Source: Ilex aquifolium (taxonomy: Eukaryota; Streptophyta; Magnoliopsida; Aquifoliales; Aquifoliaceae). Taken from it: a stretch of 64,000 nt of DNA. Shown here one piece after another: positions 47,580-58,967 of the stretch (within the stretch, counting starts at the first letter, position 1; every line of letters starts with the position of its first letter). Both the position numbers and the translations under genes were made by a program. The DNA lies in contig OX637405.1 in assembly GCA_951799425.1 (NCBI GenBank), positions 25,771,635 to 25,835,634 of the forward strand, in the 5' to 3' direction. The notes below the pieces were generated by a model. The model did no database searches. It saw only the letters and a list, made by a program, of their open reading frames with translations, and had not been told where the DNA came from.

Positions 47580-49481
47580 GACTACTAGTAATACCACGGC
47601 AGATACAGAGATCCCTCAACTACTTTTGATATTTATTCATTTCTTTATTTTTTTGGTAAAAGTTTATTTAGAAACCAAAAAAAAAAATTAAAAGTTTATT
47701 TATTTGGAAAAATTAATATTTGGAGCATAAAAGTTTTTTGTAATTTATAAAAGACTGTCCCAACTAATTCCTCTATCTATTTTTTCGCAATCACTTTTTC
47801 TACGAATATTGTTATGATATCAAAAAATAATTATTCGGCATCATATCAAAAATAAAAATAAAAATTCAATCATAAAGTTCAAATTAATTTATTTTTGTAT
47901 TCTTTCATAGGGAAAATAGTAAAGTAAATTTAAGTAATAAAGTTAAAAAGTTTTTACACGCGTCACACTTGAACAAAAAAATATATAATTAATATAAATA
48001 TAAATTTTCAGTACTTTAGTGTAACACCCGAATCCGAGGATAGAGCCTGTTGATTAAGAGTCTCATAATGTATATATTTAAGAGTATAAGTCTCGGTGAA
48101 TGAGCCAAGGTTCCTTACTTCCATTCACTCTACCTCACTTCGCATCACAAGCAAGAATGCAATCAAACCAATGATAACTTACAATGACAAGGGCAAACTC
48201 TTCCTCTTCTCGAAAAGGCAAACGAAATTTCAATAGTTCTTGCAATTCATAGGGTCAATAAGTGCGACATTGCCCCGTCCCATTTTTATAATAGGTTTTG
48301 TACATTGATTTGAATTTTTTTAACTTAAAGAGTCTGAATAAATTTTAATCATATAATGTTAAATTTGTTAAATTGGATTTTGTGTTTATGAAATCCAAAA
48401 CACTTCACCCTGGTGGAACCTAATAAATTAATCGACAAAATCAACAAAAATTTGAAATTAAGAGGATTCAAATACGTCCTACCCCTCTCTCTCCGGCCTA
48501 AAAAGAGAAAAAAAAAAAAAGAGAAGTTAGAAGTCGTTCCTCAAGGAAATTAGGGACTTAAGTAAATCCTTATTCATAGGATGATTGTGTCATGCACTAA
48601 TTTGTGTGATCCACTTCGAAAACTAAGATGGGTTTCTCTTGGTTATGAGTTTGAATATGAACAATAAGTCTTTTTCACATATGATGATGGAAAGGAATAC
48701 AAAAATGTGCAGCCAACCTAGCGTAGAGAAGAAGATGATGGAAGATGATTTGGACCATGTTGTTGTCAAAATCATTTCCTACCTTCTCCATAACATCTCA
48801 AGTTGACTTTATATTATTTTTCATAATCCATTTTTCTAAGTTTTAGTAAGTAGGGGTATAAAATCCTAAAACTAAGATTAATTGACAGTTCTTGTGACCC
48901 AATTGTGCTCTTGATTGATTTAGCTTTGAAAACATTATTGTTGAGTAATTTATCCCCTCTTCGGTGGGTGGGATTTTTTTTTTGTGGGTGGTGGTGGTGG
49001 TGGTGGTGGTGGTTGTGTGTGGTTGGAGGGGGAGCGAGGGGGGTGGCACCATAAGGGATAACCTAGACTTGGACACAATCAATGATTCTCGGTGGTTGGT
49101 ACCCAAAGGAAAAGAATATGTCTTCATCCCTATCCTTAATAACAAATCAATATCGATAAAACATGTGTATATATTCAACTCACCTCAATAAACATGAGTT
49201 TTATCTCAATTATTTGGGTTCGGCAAAGTTTCTTTCGGGTATAAATAGCCTAACCAGTGGCATGTCAATTAAACTTTTCGTATGTGACAAGTGACAAGTG
49301 ACAAACCAAGCTTCTGTGAGCATTGTTTATGATGTGAAGATGATAAGTTAAATCCTGAAAGCAATTTCAATCTCCCCAAACACTGGCTGGATTCAGCATA
49401 AGAGAAGAACTAAATCAGGTTGAACAGAACAAGACATATAGGCAACTACCATACCTTTGTGGGTTTAAACCTCATGACTAC
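47580..49481. other. Intergenic DNA upstream of the RING-CH gene
   Basis: AT-rich DNA without a recognisable gene. A (GGT)n run lies at about 48986-49012 (GTGGTGG repeats). Open frames at 48843-49191 are translations of that repeat and its surroundings. Confidence 0.5.
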
Positions 49482-49498
49482 AAGCAATGTTTAAGAAC

Positions 49499-49753
49499 CA
49501 CCAAGTAGAGTAGTCTAGTGGGGGTACCGACCTTACTCCTCACCTTGAGGTTGGGAGTTCGAGTCTTGGAGTTCCCATTGGGGTTTGGTGGTTGGCCGTT
49601 ATGCTAACCTAGCTAGATCTGGTCCCGAGAGGTGTTCTAGGCGCGGTCAGGGGCCTTACGATCTCACTGGTGAGTGCCTATCGGGGTGGTCGCTGGGCAC
49701 TCTTCCTTGCCCCCACCCCTCTTTTAACCAGCAAAAAAAAAAAAAAAAAAAAA
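49499..49753 (+). mobile_element. Full-length tRNA-derived SINE with 17-bp target duplication
   Basis: Exact repeat AAGCAATGTTTAAGAAC on both sides (49482-49498 and 49754-49770). The insert has a box A (TAGTCTAGTGGG, from 49511), a box B (GAGTTCGAGTC, 49555-49565), a GC-rich body and a terminal run of about twenty A residues. This is the complete anatomy of a Pol III-transcribed SINE moved by LINE machinery. The perfect duplication suggests a fairly young insertion. Confidence 0.9.
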
Positions 49754-49770
49754 AAGCAATGTTTAAGAAC

Positions 49771-52050
49771 TTCAATGGCAATCCTCAAAGTATAGTTCTT
49801 GCTAAATATATACTGTTTTTTAGAGAAAAAACTAAATTCTAATATGAGATAGTTTCGAACCATTCAGCTTTTGCTAGAAGGAGTGAGAACTTCAATTCTC
49901 AACAGAGTTCAGAAAAAGCTTGTGTTGCAACCCACCTAGAATACTTGATGATCTATGCAAGTGTTGGGCAATTAATTACAACGATACGTGTTGGTACATT
50001 TTAATATTATATATAATTTATTATATTAATGTATAATGTACATAGATGAATCTTAATATACAATATATAATATAGATACACTAGTTATTACTTGTGTTTG
50101 AAGGTACAAAGTAATAAAAAAAATGGTTAACAATAAATATATTTGCATTCACACGTAAAATCAAATCACAAATATAAAAAAGAGAGAAATGAATTTAAGC
50201 ATTAGTTGTAGTATGAGTGAATAGTGGTGGACAATAGTGGCGGTGGTGGGGTGGCGACGATGGCGGTGATGGTGATGGTAGTGGTGATGGTCGTGGGGCA
50301 GTAGGGGTAATGGTAGAATAATGACGGTAAGGTGGTGGTGGGGGGTGGGGGGAGTGGGGATGGTGGTGGTGGGGTGGCGGCGGCGGTGATGGTGGTGGGG
50401 GTAGTGGTGGGGCGATTGGAGGGGGGGTGGTAGTATGGTGGCAGTAGCGGTGGTGGTGTGATGGGGGGTGATGGGGGTGGTGGTAGTGGTGAGGCGGTGG
50501 GTGGGGTGGTGGTGGTGGCGACAACAGTGATGGTTGTTGTGGCAGAGATGGCGGTGGGGTGGCGACGGCGATGGTGGTGGTGGTAATGGTAGTGGTGATG
50601 TTGGTGGGGGTGGTGGGGGTGGTGGGGGGAGGGGTAGTTTGGTGGTGAGGTAAAGGAGGTGGCGGTGGCAGTGGTGGGACGGTTCTAAACACTACTGTTT
50701 TTTTAAAAGTACTTATAAGAAATTAAAAATTTTAGAAACACTTCTAAAAAGTCATCTCAAACACACCTTTAGGGGTCTATTTTCCTTATTAAATTTTGGG
50801 AGTTAATATTAGTCGTCGGATTAAGTTTAAAGTAGAATTTAAAGAGATTTCAACCGCGAAAAGCAACAGTCATTTTGCTTAACTTTTGATATTTGAATTG
50901 TATTGTATTTTATTATATAGATATGTCATACTTCCTCCTATGCATGAATTATATTTATGAGATAAATGTGTAATGCATATACATGAATATGTACTTATTT
51001 GGATATATATATATACATGAATCATCTTTTATTGCATACATGTATAATTAGATACATATACATACACTATACCATATATGACTTATATGCATGAATTGAT
51101 AATTACTACATACATGTATAGTTGCATACATGTACTTTGTGTATACATGCATGACTTGGATATATGAACTCTAAAAAATTCTAAGAACTTATAAATAGGA
51201 CTTCTAAAATGTGCATTTAAAAATTTTTGAACAATCATTCAACACTTAAACAATACTACACACACTTAAGAGTTGAGGCCAAAGAAAAGTGTTCTTATTG
51301 GTAGAGTTTTGGATTTAACCACTTGTGCAGAGTTGGTTAGAGTCATACGATGAAACTATCAAGCTGTTGTATCCTGAAGGGGACAAGTCAAATGAGAAGG
51401 TCTGCTGCATCGGATTAGGGTTTGCCATCCGCAGAGAGCTTGAATTTCCTTAAAGAGAGCAAGATTTTAGTGCCTCAACCTGAATTGTTTTCGTATCAAG
51501 TTTACTAATTTGTACTTTACTTCTCAATTTATGCAATTACACCAATAATACGTAATATATGTTGTCGAGTGTATGAACATATAATCACGACATCGATCAT
51601 CGATTCAGATGACGTTGAGATATATTAGTCACGGCGTCGTAGGATGGTAACTACACAAAATGCTAGATAGAGAACTGAGCGATATTCAAGTCAGATTGTG
51701 GCATCACAAAATAGTATTGTGGTGCCTCGAAACAACGACTCGACCGAATTATTGGAGACGTATTTGAATCAATCACGAGTTAACAGGTTATTAACACAAA
51801 ATGTATGTCTAATTCAAAATAGAAGATATTATATCCGTATTGCCCAATATTTTTCTACATGAAAAACCTGCCCTTGTAAACTTGCATATTTGTTTATACA
51901 AAATCGGTTTAGGAGTTGGTGCAGCCATAAGATTTGCAAAAGGAAGTCAAGGAACAACAATACTTTTTTCTGGTGGTTGTGGTTGATTCTTACAAATTTG
52001 GGAAAGTCTAGGGTAACCATTTTTTTTTTGGTACCGCTATTATTGATTAT
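49771..52050. other. Gene-free stretch with a long GGN-repeat block
   Basis: AT-rich DNA flanks the repeat block at 50215-50690. Around 50940-51180 short words such as GCATACATGTATA recur and alternate with TATATA. From 51240 to 52020 I see no gene, domain or clear transposon end. Confidence 0.5.
50215..50690. repeat. Long GGT/GGN imperfect repeat block (about 475 bp)
   Basis: The plus strand is almost entirely GGTGGTGG, GTGATGG and GGGGGTGG words, strongly G-biased over 475 bases. The opposite strand stays open as a 165-codon Pro/His/Thr-rich frame only because the repeat lacks stops; there is no gene signal. Runs of three or more G at short spacing make G-quadruplex formation plausible. 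Confidence 0.88.
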
Positions 52051-52059
52051 TATTTTTTA

Positions 52060-52609
52060 GGGTTAATTGCATTAGAGGTCCCTAAAGTATGGAGTTTGTC
52101 TCATTATAGTCCCCAATGTTTCAATTGCATCATTTTGATCCCTGAAGTATTGAATATGTTTCTATATGGTACCCCAAGCAGACAGTGTCCAGATTGCTAA
52201 CGATTTTTTATCATAAACTTGTCAAATGATACATAAATATGGACAAAAAAATAATCTGGATAACTCTTGACCAAATTTTTACTCAAATTTTTGTTAAATA
52301 CCTACGTAAATTACACAGTTTTGATCATGAATTATTCAAATTTTGGTCAAAAGCTACTCATATTACACATTTTTTGGTCAAGAGCTACCCAAATTTTGTT
52401 TAAGAGCTATACAAATAATTTTTTGTCCATATTTAACTATTACGTGACAAGTTTATGATAAAAAATCGTTAGAAATCTGGTCGTTGTCTGCTTGAAGGAC
52501 CATATAGAAACATATTTAATACTTCAGAGACTAAAATGATGCAGTTGAAACATTGGGGACCAAAATGAGACAGACCCCATACTTTGGGGACCTCCAGTGC
52601 AATTAACCC
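52060..52609. mobile_element. Foldback Mutator-like MITE forming a near-full-length hairpin
   Basis: Exact 9-bp target duplication TATTTTTTA (52051-52059 and 52610-52618). The termini are GGGTTAATTGCA on both sides. The arms match almost to the centre: TTTATCATAAACTTGTCA on the left pairs with its complement on the right, and GTCCCCAATGTTTCAA occurs in both arms. Each arm is about 200 bases or more with few mismatches. No coding capacity. Confidence 0.87.
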
Positions 52610-52991
52610 TATTTTTTATGATAAAGTTATAACTTTAAAGAGAGAAATTACAATTGCTCAAAAAAAAATCATGATCGAGCACAGACATTTACGATCCATC
52701 ATGAACTCTCAGTATTGATCCTAACTTTCTATGATCGATCATGTCTTTTAAAATTATAACTTACACATTAAAAAAGTTATAATTTAACCTTAAAAAATTA
52801 TAATTTTTGGTACAGTACCATAGCCGTTGCTAGCATTTTTTTGTTGTCCATGTCGTGGGACCAAAAAAAGTCTTTTTTTAGAACATTTTTTCTTTTCTTT
52901 TTTGGTTCGAAAGGACGATAGCTAACTTTGTGCATCTGGTGTGATTATGATTCTCTTATTGATGTCGTCTTTATCAAAACATTTAAAGAAA

Positions 52992-53705
52992 GGGCTAATC
53001 TCAAATTGTACCATGAAAGATAATTTAAATTTTAATTTGTACTCTTAAAGTTTAAAAATATTAATTTATATCCTAAAAAACATAAATTTATATCAATGTG
53101 CACCGGGGGTTAATTACCGTTCATTTTGCAAAAAAAGTTTAGGCTAATTATAAATTGCACCTCAAAGTTTAAATATTTCACATTATGATCCAAAAAGAAT
53201 TTCATCCATTAATGCTTGTTAAATAGTTCTCAATTGTGTCGTGTTGTAGTCTAACTTTAAACAAAAAATAGCTATTTAATGAGTATTGTAGGCAAAAAAT
53301 ATGTATTTTAATTTTTTTTTTAAATAGTATTATATGAATTGTCGTAAATGTGAAATATACGACACAATGCAATTGATTCGACAAGAAAATATTTTTTGTG
53401 TTAAAAATAATTTTTTATTGACTCGAACACGACATGAAAATGTTATGATACAATAAAATTGAGAGGTATTTAACGAGTATTAATGGATGAAATTTTTTTG
53501 GATCATAAATGTAAAATATTTAAACTTTGAGGGTGTAAATTTATAATTTTTCCAAACTTTTTTAACGAAAAAACAGACGACAGTTAGCTCCAGGTGCACT
53601 TTGATACGAATTTATTACTTTTAGGGTATAAATTAATATTTTTAAACTTTAAAAGTATAAATTAAGATTCGAATGATCTTTTGAAGTACAAGTTGAAATT
53701 AACCC
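52992..53705. mobile_element. Second foldback Mutator-like element, 714 bp
   Basis: The 9-bp flanks TTAAAGAAA (52983-52991) and TTAAGGAAA (53706-53714) differ at one position. The ends read GGGCTAATCTCAA and GGGTTAATTTCAA inward. The arms pair over 300 bases or more: AAGTTTAAAAATATTAATTT in the outer arms and CTCAAAGTTTAAATATTT in the inner arms. The inner arms resemble a second set of termini, so this may be one foldback inserted in another. Confidence 0.78.
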
Positions 53706-53878
53706 TTAAGGAAATGCTTACGTAGTTGAGACTTGGACCAAGCTTTTTGAAGTTTTTTGTAAACCAAAAAACATGGTTTTCGTCAACTTCAACAAAATGG
53801 TGTTATTGAAAGAAATAAGTGTACAATAACACGGCATGTGGTATGTTGAAAGGTAAAATACGTCATAACACTTAAACT

Positions 53879-54820
53879 TAGGGGTGTTCATGGGCCGGGT
53901 TACCCACGGGTCCTGTTATTCGGTCCAAAAAAAATAGGTTCGAAATTCGATGGGCCCGATAGTTGACCCGCCCGAGTCCGAGCTCAATATCCTTAAAAAG
54001 AGGGTTTGAGTTTGCCCCCAAACCCATTACCGGCCCGAAGCCCGACCCAATTGACAACTTGAAAAACCTGTTAAAACCCGGCTCAATAGCCCGCCCACCC
54101 TTCATTTGAAAAAAAGTTATACTTTTAGACCATTAAATTTGGAATTTTGAACTAAGTCTCCCAATGTCGAAATTTGAAGTTTTAAAAATTTAGATACTAT
54201 AAATAATGTATTATTTTCTTTTTCATATATTAAGCATACAAGTTTTAAAGGATAAAGTAATGCAATTGATAAATAAGTAAATATGTGTCACCTTAGTTTG
54301 AATGTATTCATTCTATTGAATGTAGTTCATCTCCTAATAAAAAATTAAATTATTCATGTATTAAACATACAAGTTTTAAAAAGTAGAGTAATGCAAATGA
54401 TAGAAAAGTGAATAAGTATCAACCTAGTTGAGATGTATTCATTCTATTGGATGTAGTTTATCCCCTAATCAAAAATAAAATAATTCATTATTTTATTTTT
54501 ATTCATTTTAACTCTACTTTTGATTCAAAAATATAATTTACAAAAATATTAAGTTACAAAAATATTAATTATTTTTAAATAAAGTTGTATATAAAAAAAC
54601 CCATGAGTAGGCCCGCCTAGGAAGCCTGCTCAGAAGGCCCAGCCACAAGCCCGTCCAATAGGTTTTCGCGGGTTGGGTTGCGGGTAGCCTATCTCTACCC
54701 GAAGTCCGGCTCAGCCCGTCCGATAACTCACTTGGGTAAGGGCTTAGACCTACATTACTCAGGTCCGATCTAAAAAAAAAATTCGCGAGCCTAGCCGAAC
54801 CCGGCCCATAGACACCCCTC
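53879..54820. mobile_element. hAT-type non-autonomous element, 942 bp
   Basis: The ends are TAGGGGTGTTCATGGGCCGG and, read inward from the right, GAGGGGTGTCTATGGGCCGG. The 8-bp flanks CTTAAACT and CTTAAACC differ at one position. Subterminal regions repeat CCCG/CGGG-GCCC words on both strands. Non-coding interior. Confidence 0.83.
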
Positions 54821-54828
54821 CTTAAACC

Positions 54829-55997
54829 GTGTGCTGGTTTACCCTACTTGGGATAAAAACCTGCGCACTATCTACTATATAGGCATTCATTGGTGGATCT
54901 CCTCTGTATTCCCTACCCTCAGGGGAACTCGATGTACTTGTTGAATTTGTCACAAAAACAAACAAATAAATTCTACATCGTCTGCTCACATATGTATATA
55001 GTAATCTTCATTAAACAAAAAACAAGATAATACATTGAAATTTTTTCTTGGAAAGATTGATATTGTTAATGACTCCAAAGAAAGTGACCTCTTCTGTAGA
55101 AGTAGAATGGATTGGGAAGTTGATATCAATTATTTTTGCACCTAACACTGTTTCTTTAATGCGGGAATGAGATGGAAACAAGGGAATGTCCAATGGAGGA
55201 AATGAATGGACATAGTTAATCATTTCTTATAATGAAAAAAAAAACTAAATCATGATACATTGTTGCCCAAAATTTTTGAAAAGAATCGGTGAATTTTTTT
55301 TGATTGAGACGTGATTTGATTCTATGACACTATGGTCTCTAGGGGTGGGTGAAAGATAAGAATCCTTGCAATTAGGATGAACCCGTAAATTCATTTCTGT
55401 CAAATATAATTCTTCTAAATAATTTGAATTCAATACTTAAAAACTTTTTGATTCATCTCGTTTCTCTTGATTGGTGTAGTATAGGAAAGAGAGAAAACAA
55501 AACACAATGAAAAAGGAACTAGTTCACTAAAGTGGTATGGGATAATAGCCTTTGATGAGTTGTAATTGAAATTCCATTGAAGCAATCATAGAGGTTATAA
55601 TGTGAAAACCCACATTATTACAAAATTGGTTTGTTTTATACGGTGATAATGACAATGACACTGAAATCTAGATTCGTATGATCTTATATGACTAGATGTT
55701 TTGCGCAAAGTTTCAATCTTTTCACAATAATGGGTTGCACTTTGTGTGTTCAAATGGCATGAAAATTTCCCCCCCCCCAAAAAAAAAAACACTATTTAAA
55801 TTCGAGATGACATTATAAGATTCATAAGTAATGTTCTTCCTATGAAATCCTTAGTAAGGCCTAGCTAGTGGGCCGGCCGACAATAGCACCAACTTGGCCA
55901 TTATCCCAACACATCACTACTTATGTTTCCCAGTTCGGATTGATTCTCTATCTTCTGGGCCCTGCTTCTCCACTTAAGATTGTGAGCTCTTGACACA

Positions 55998-56057
<60 letters not shown>

Positions 56058-57305
56058 GATATGATGATGGTGGTGCTGATGGGGTAAAAAGGAAACTAAA
56101 GAGTTAGATTCATACAATCATCAAAGTTGAAAAGGAAAGGAAGGGTCTTCATTCATATCTCTCTGATGGGTAGTGGTAGGGAGTTCTTGGGCTATTCGAA
56201 CAAGAAATGATTGTGGGTTGACTCTTAGTTGGAAGTGTTCTTACAAAGCTTTATGCTTGGATAGTGGAAAATGGTGAACTTTTTTAAAGATATTATTTAG
56301 AGTTAGGCAGCCTCTACTGTTACATTAAGGTAATTATTCTTAATTAAAAGTTGTGGATCCTTTTATTCAGGCAAGTTCGGATTTAAATAATTCTTATTTC
56401 GGGTTCAAGATTCTATCTTCAACGGAGATGGTTCAAACATATGAAATCAAACATTTTTCAGATGTCACAGCTTCTTAAGTATATCAAAAAAATCTAGATA
56501 AAGAGTATCGTGTTATCTTCCGACATCACATTTCAATACATGATACAACTGAAAAACGCTAGGAGCTAGTGCCGGTCTAACTGCTCTAACAAGCCAACAA
56601 GCTAGTGGCATTAGCACCTTACCCTTAAGTGAGTAAGAAATTCTTCCTTTGCTCCACTCGTCTTACAACACTTTTAGAATTCGAAGGATGAATACTTCAA
56701 AAAGATCTGGGTGTCAGGCCATAACATTAATTGTGTTCTAGCAACAAGCAGCCAAGAGCCTAAAGAAAGCATTGAGAAAGAGAGAAGTGTTCCATATAGG
56801 TTTAGGTTTGTATATGATATATGTTGTGGCGCTATATGATCTTTATAAGTCTCGTGTGCTTACTATAGAAAGTCAATATACGAATCACGTGTCAGAGGAG
56901 ATGATAACGGTCGATGAATATTCACACTTGAGTATTTGCTAACTTCAGTGTCACATTAAGGTGACATAATTTGAACCTATATAACTGTCAATATCCAAAA
57001 CAGATGCACTGACCAAACTGTGCTACATCTCGAACTTAAACCTCATAATTTTCATTTCACTAAATATCAAGGGATAGTGAGAGAATAAAAAAAAAATCAT
57101 GGGCATTATATTTGTGTTTTTCTTTTATCACTACCTCACAAAATTTATTTATTTAATATTTTTTTTGATGGTTTTCACCCAGATAATTTTTTGTGGACAA
57201 GGGCTTGATGTCCCATTCCATCAAATTTCTGTTAACGAAATGAAATTAAGAAGGGAAGAAGAGACGTTAATTTAGCACTAATTATTTGAGAGATTAGCCA
57301 ACAAC
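54829..57305. other. Gene-free stretch, mostly unclassified
   Basis: Contains short minus-strand frames at 55011-55433 with no recognisable domain, a C10A10 homopolymer junction near 55770, and a (GT)n(GA)n microsatellite at 55998-56051. The sequence from 56060 to 57300 shows no gene or transposon end that I can support. Confidence 0.5.
55998..56051. repeat. Compound (GT)n(GA)n microsatellite
   Basis: About eleven GT units followed by about sixteen GA units, the same compound motif as in P58IPK intron 1. Confidence 0.9.
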
Positions 57306-57321
57306 ATTACAATATTGTTGT

Positions 57322-57437
57322 TTTGGGGGGGGGGGGGGGGGGGGAGGGGAAGGGGAATGAGAGACTTGAACCCTTGACTTCAAAAAGATAAAGCCTTTAC
57401 AAGGTAAAGAGTACCATTAGACCAAAAACCCATTAGT
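57322..57437 (-). mobile_element. Short tRNA-derived SINE with a C-rich tail
   Basis: The exact 16-bp duplication ATTACAATATTGTTGT flanks it (57306-57321 and 57438-57453). The minus strand reads box A TGGTCTAATGGTAC and box B GGGTTCAAGTCTC, then a pyrimidine-rich region, a run of 20 C, and a few A residues. The 5' part resembles a tRNA D-arm region. Same family as 46366-46458. Confidence 0.8.
57325..57344. repeat. Homopolymer G run (20 G)
   Basis: Twenty consecutive G residues, the tail side of the minus-strand SINE. Confidence 0.9.
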
Positions 57438-57477
57438 ATTACAATATTGTTGTCTATCTTTCTGAGGCTTAGATCAA

Positions 57478-58873
57478 GTGAAAATTGGAGGTGAGTCTCC
57501 CTACATGTACTTATTTGGAGATAAGTCTGACAAGGAAACTTATGAGGGGCTAAGTCCATGTTTAAAATTATATGTAATGACTTAAGTTCACTTTTATTAT
57601 TTTTTTTTATTTTTTTATCTCTAAAACAACCCTAACGGTGTTAATTTTGGTTAATTATGGAAAATCATAGGTTAGATGTTTGAGATATATATGGTAACAA
57701 ATTGTTCAGTTTTTTATGGAAATCGAATATATCATATTATGATGCTTAAATTACGACAAAATTATTGTGCTATTAATTCAAATTCAAATCAAAAGTTTCC
57801 ATTAACAATTCAAATTTTAATTCAAAATCTGAATTACAAAACATCAAAGTAAAACCAAAAGTTGAGGGATATATATTCTGAACATACACTTTTAATTTTC
57901 AAAATAAAACCAAAGGTTGTGATCAATAACATATCTACAGTAACATCCACAGTACTCAATCACATCAATACATTGAAATTATGAAATCAATTTTCCAGTT
58001 ATCACACAGTAACATGATCTATTTTCATGTTACTTTGAACCAATGAATTTCAAATGTCTTGAACAACGAAGAAAGTAACAAAAAATGTTCACATGTAATT
58101 ATATAACACATTAATTTAGTAAAGTAACATGAACAGTTCCACCAAGTTACATGATGTACACATAGTAACATGAGAATAGCAACATTAAAATTATTTACTA
58201 AATCACAGAAACATCATCTTGAGTAATATCAGACAAACACAATTTACAGTACACATGTTACAATTTTATGGTTTGAAGATTACCCTATACATAACATTGT
58301 CCAACCCCGAGCAAACTTTTTAGACGTATATTATGTAACACACACTTTTAATTTTTCGCCGTAACATCAAAATATTCTGCTCAGTAACACATCGATTTCC
58401 ACAAATTACAAGGCTATATTGTATTCACAGTAACATCAAATTTTGAAATATTATAATAAAAATACAATTAAAAATTAAAAATTTACAAAATTTCTAATAG
58501 TAACTTCGACAATGGAACTTGAAGAGTAGAATCGATTTTGCTCTTATGGTCTGTAAACTCTTTGAATTTTGAATTGAAGCGGTTTGGGTAATGACGGTTA
58601 AGGGTTTTCGGAGAAGGAAACCCAAAACGATTTGAGGAATTTTTGTCGGATTTGTAGGATAGAATGAAGGGGGAAGTTTCTATGTAGAGTGGCAAGAATG
58701 GAGAGTTTGTCCGCTTGATATAGAAACGGCAATTTAGACGCCGTTTGTGGTTTTCCAAAAAATAAGGGTACAATAGTAAACTTGACAAAAAGTGGACTTA
58801 TAACTAAATAAGTTTCCTTGCAGGACTTATCTCCAAACAAGTCCATCTAGAGGAACCGGCCTCCAAATTTCCT
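57478..58873. mobile_element. Mutator-like non-autonomous element, 1.4 kb
   Basis: Exact 9-bp target duplication TTAGATCAA (57469-57477 and 58874-58882). The terminal inverted repeats share TTGGAGG, TTTGGAGATAAGTC and CAAGGAAACTTAT over the first 100 bases. The interior is AT-rich and repeats GTAACAT/ATGTTAC words on both strands (for example ACAGTAACATGATC). No transposase. Confidence 0.8.
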
Positions 58874-58967
58874 TTAGATCAAATGCCAAGTCCATAACTG
58901 ATCATATCATATGCTATGTCCTTATCTTTGAAGGGGTGGAGTCCAAATCCTTAGGGGTGGTTCCTGA

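Noticed and set aside
50195-50692. 165-codon Pro/His/Thr-rich frame on the minus strand
   Set aside because: It is the translation of the GGN repeat block; no stable domain, codon signal or splice context.
55011-55433. Two minus-strand frames that at first suggested an organellar DNA insert
   Set aside because: I could not match them to any chloroplast or mitochondrial gene by eye. A BLAST search against organelle genomes would decide; high identity would support an insert.
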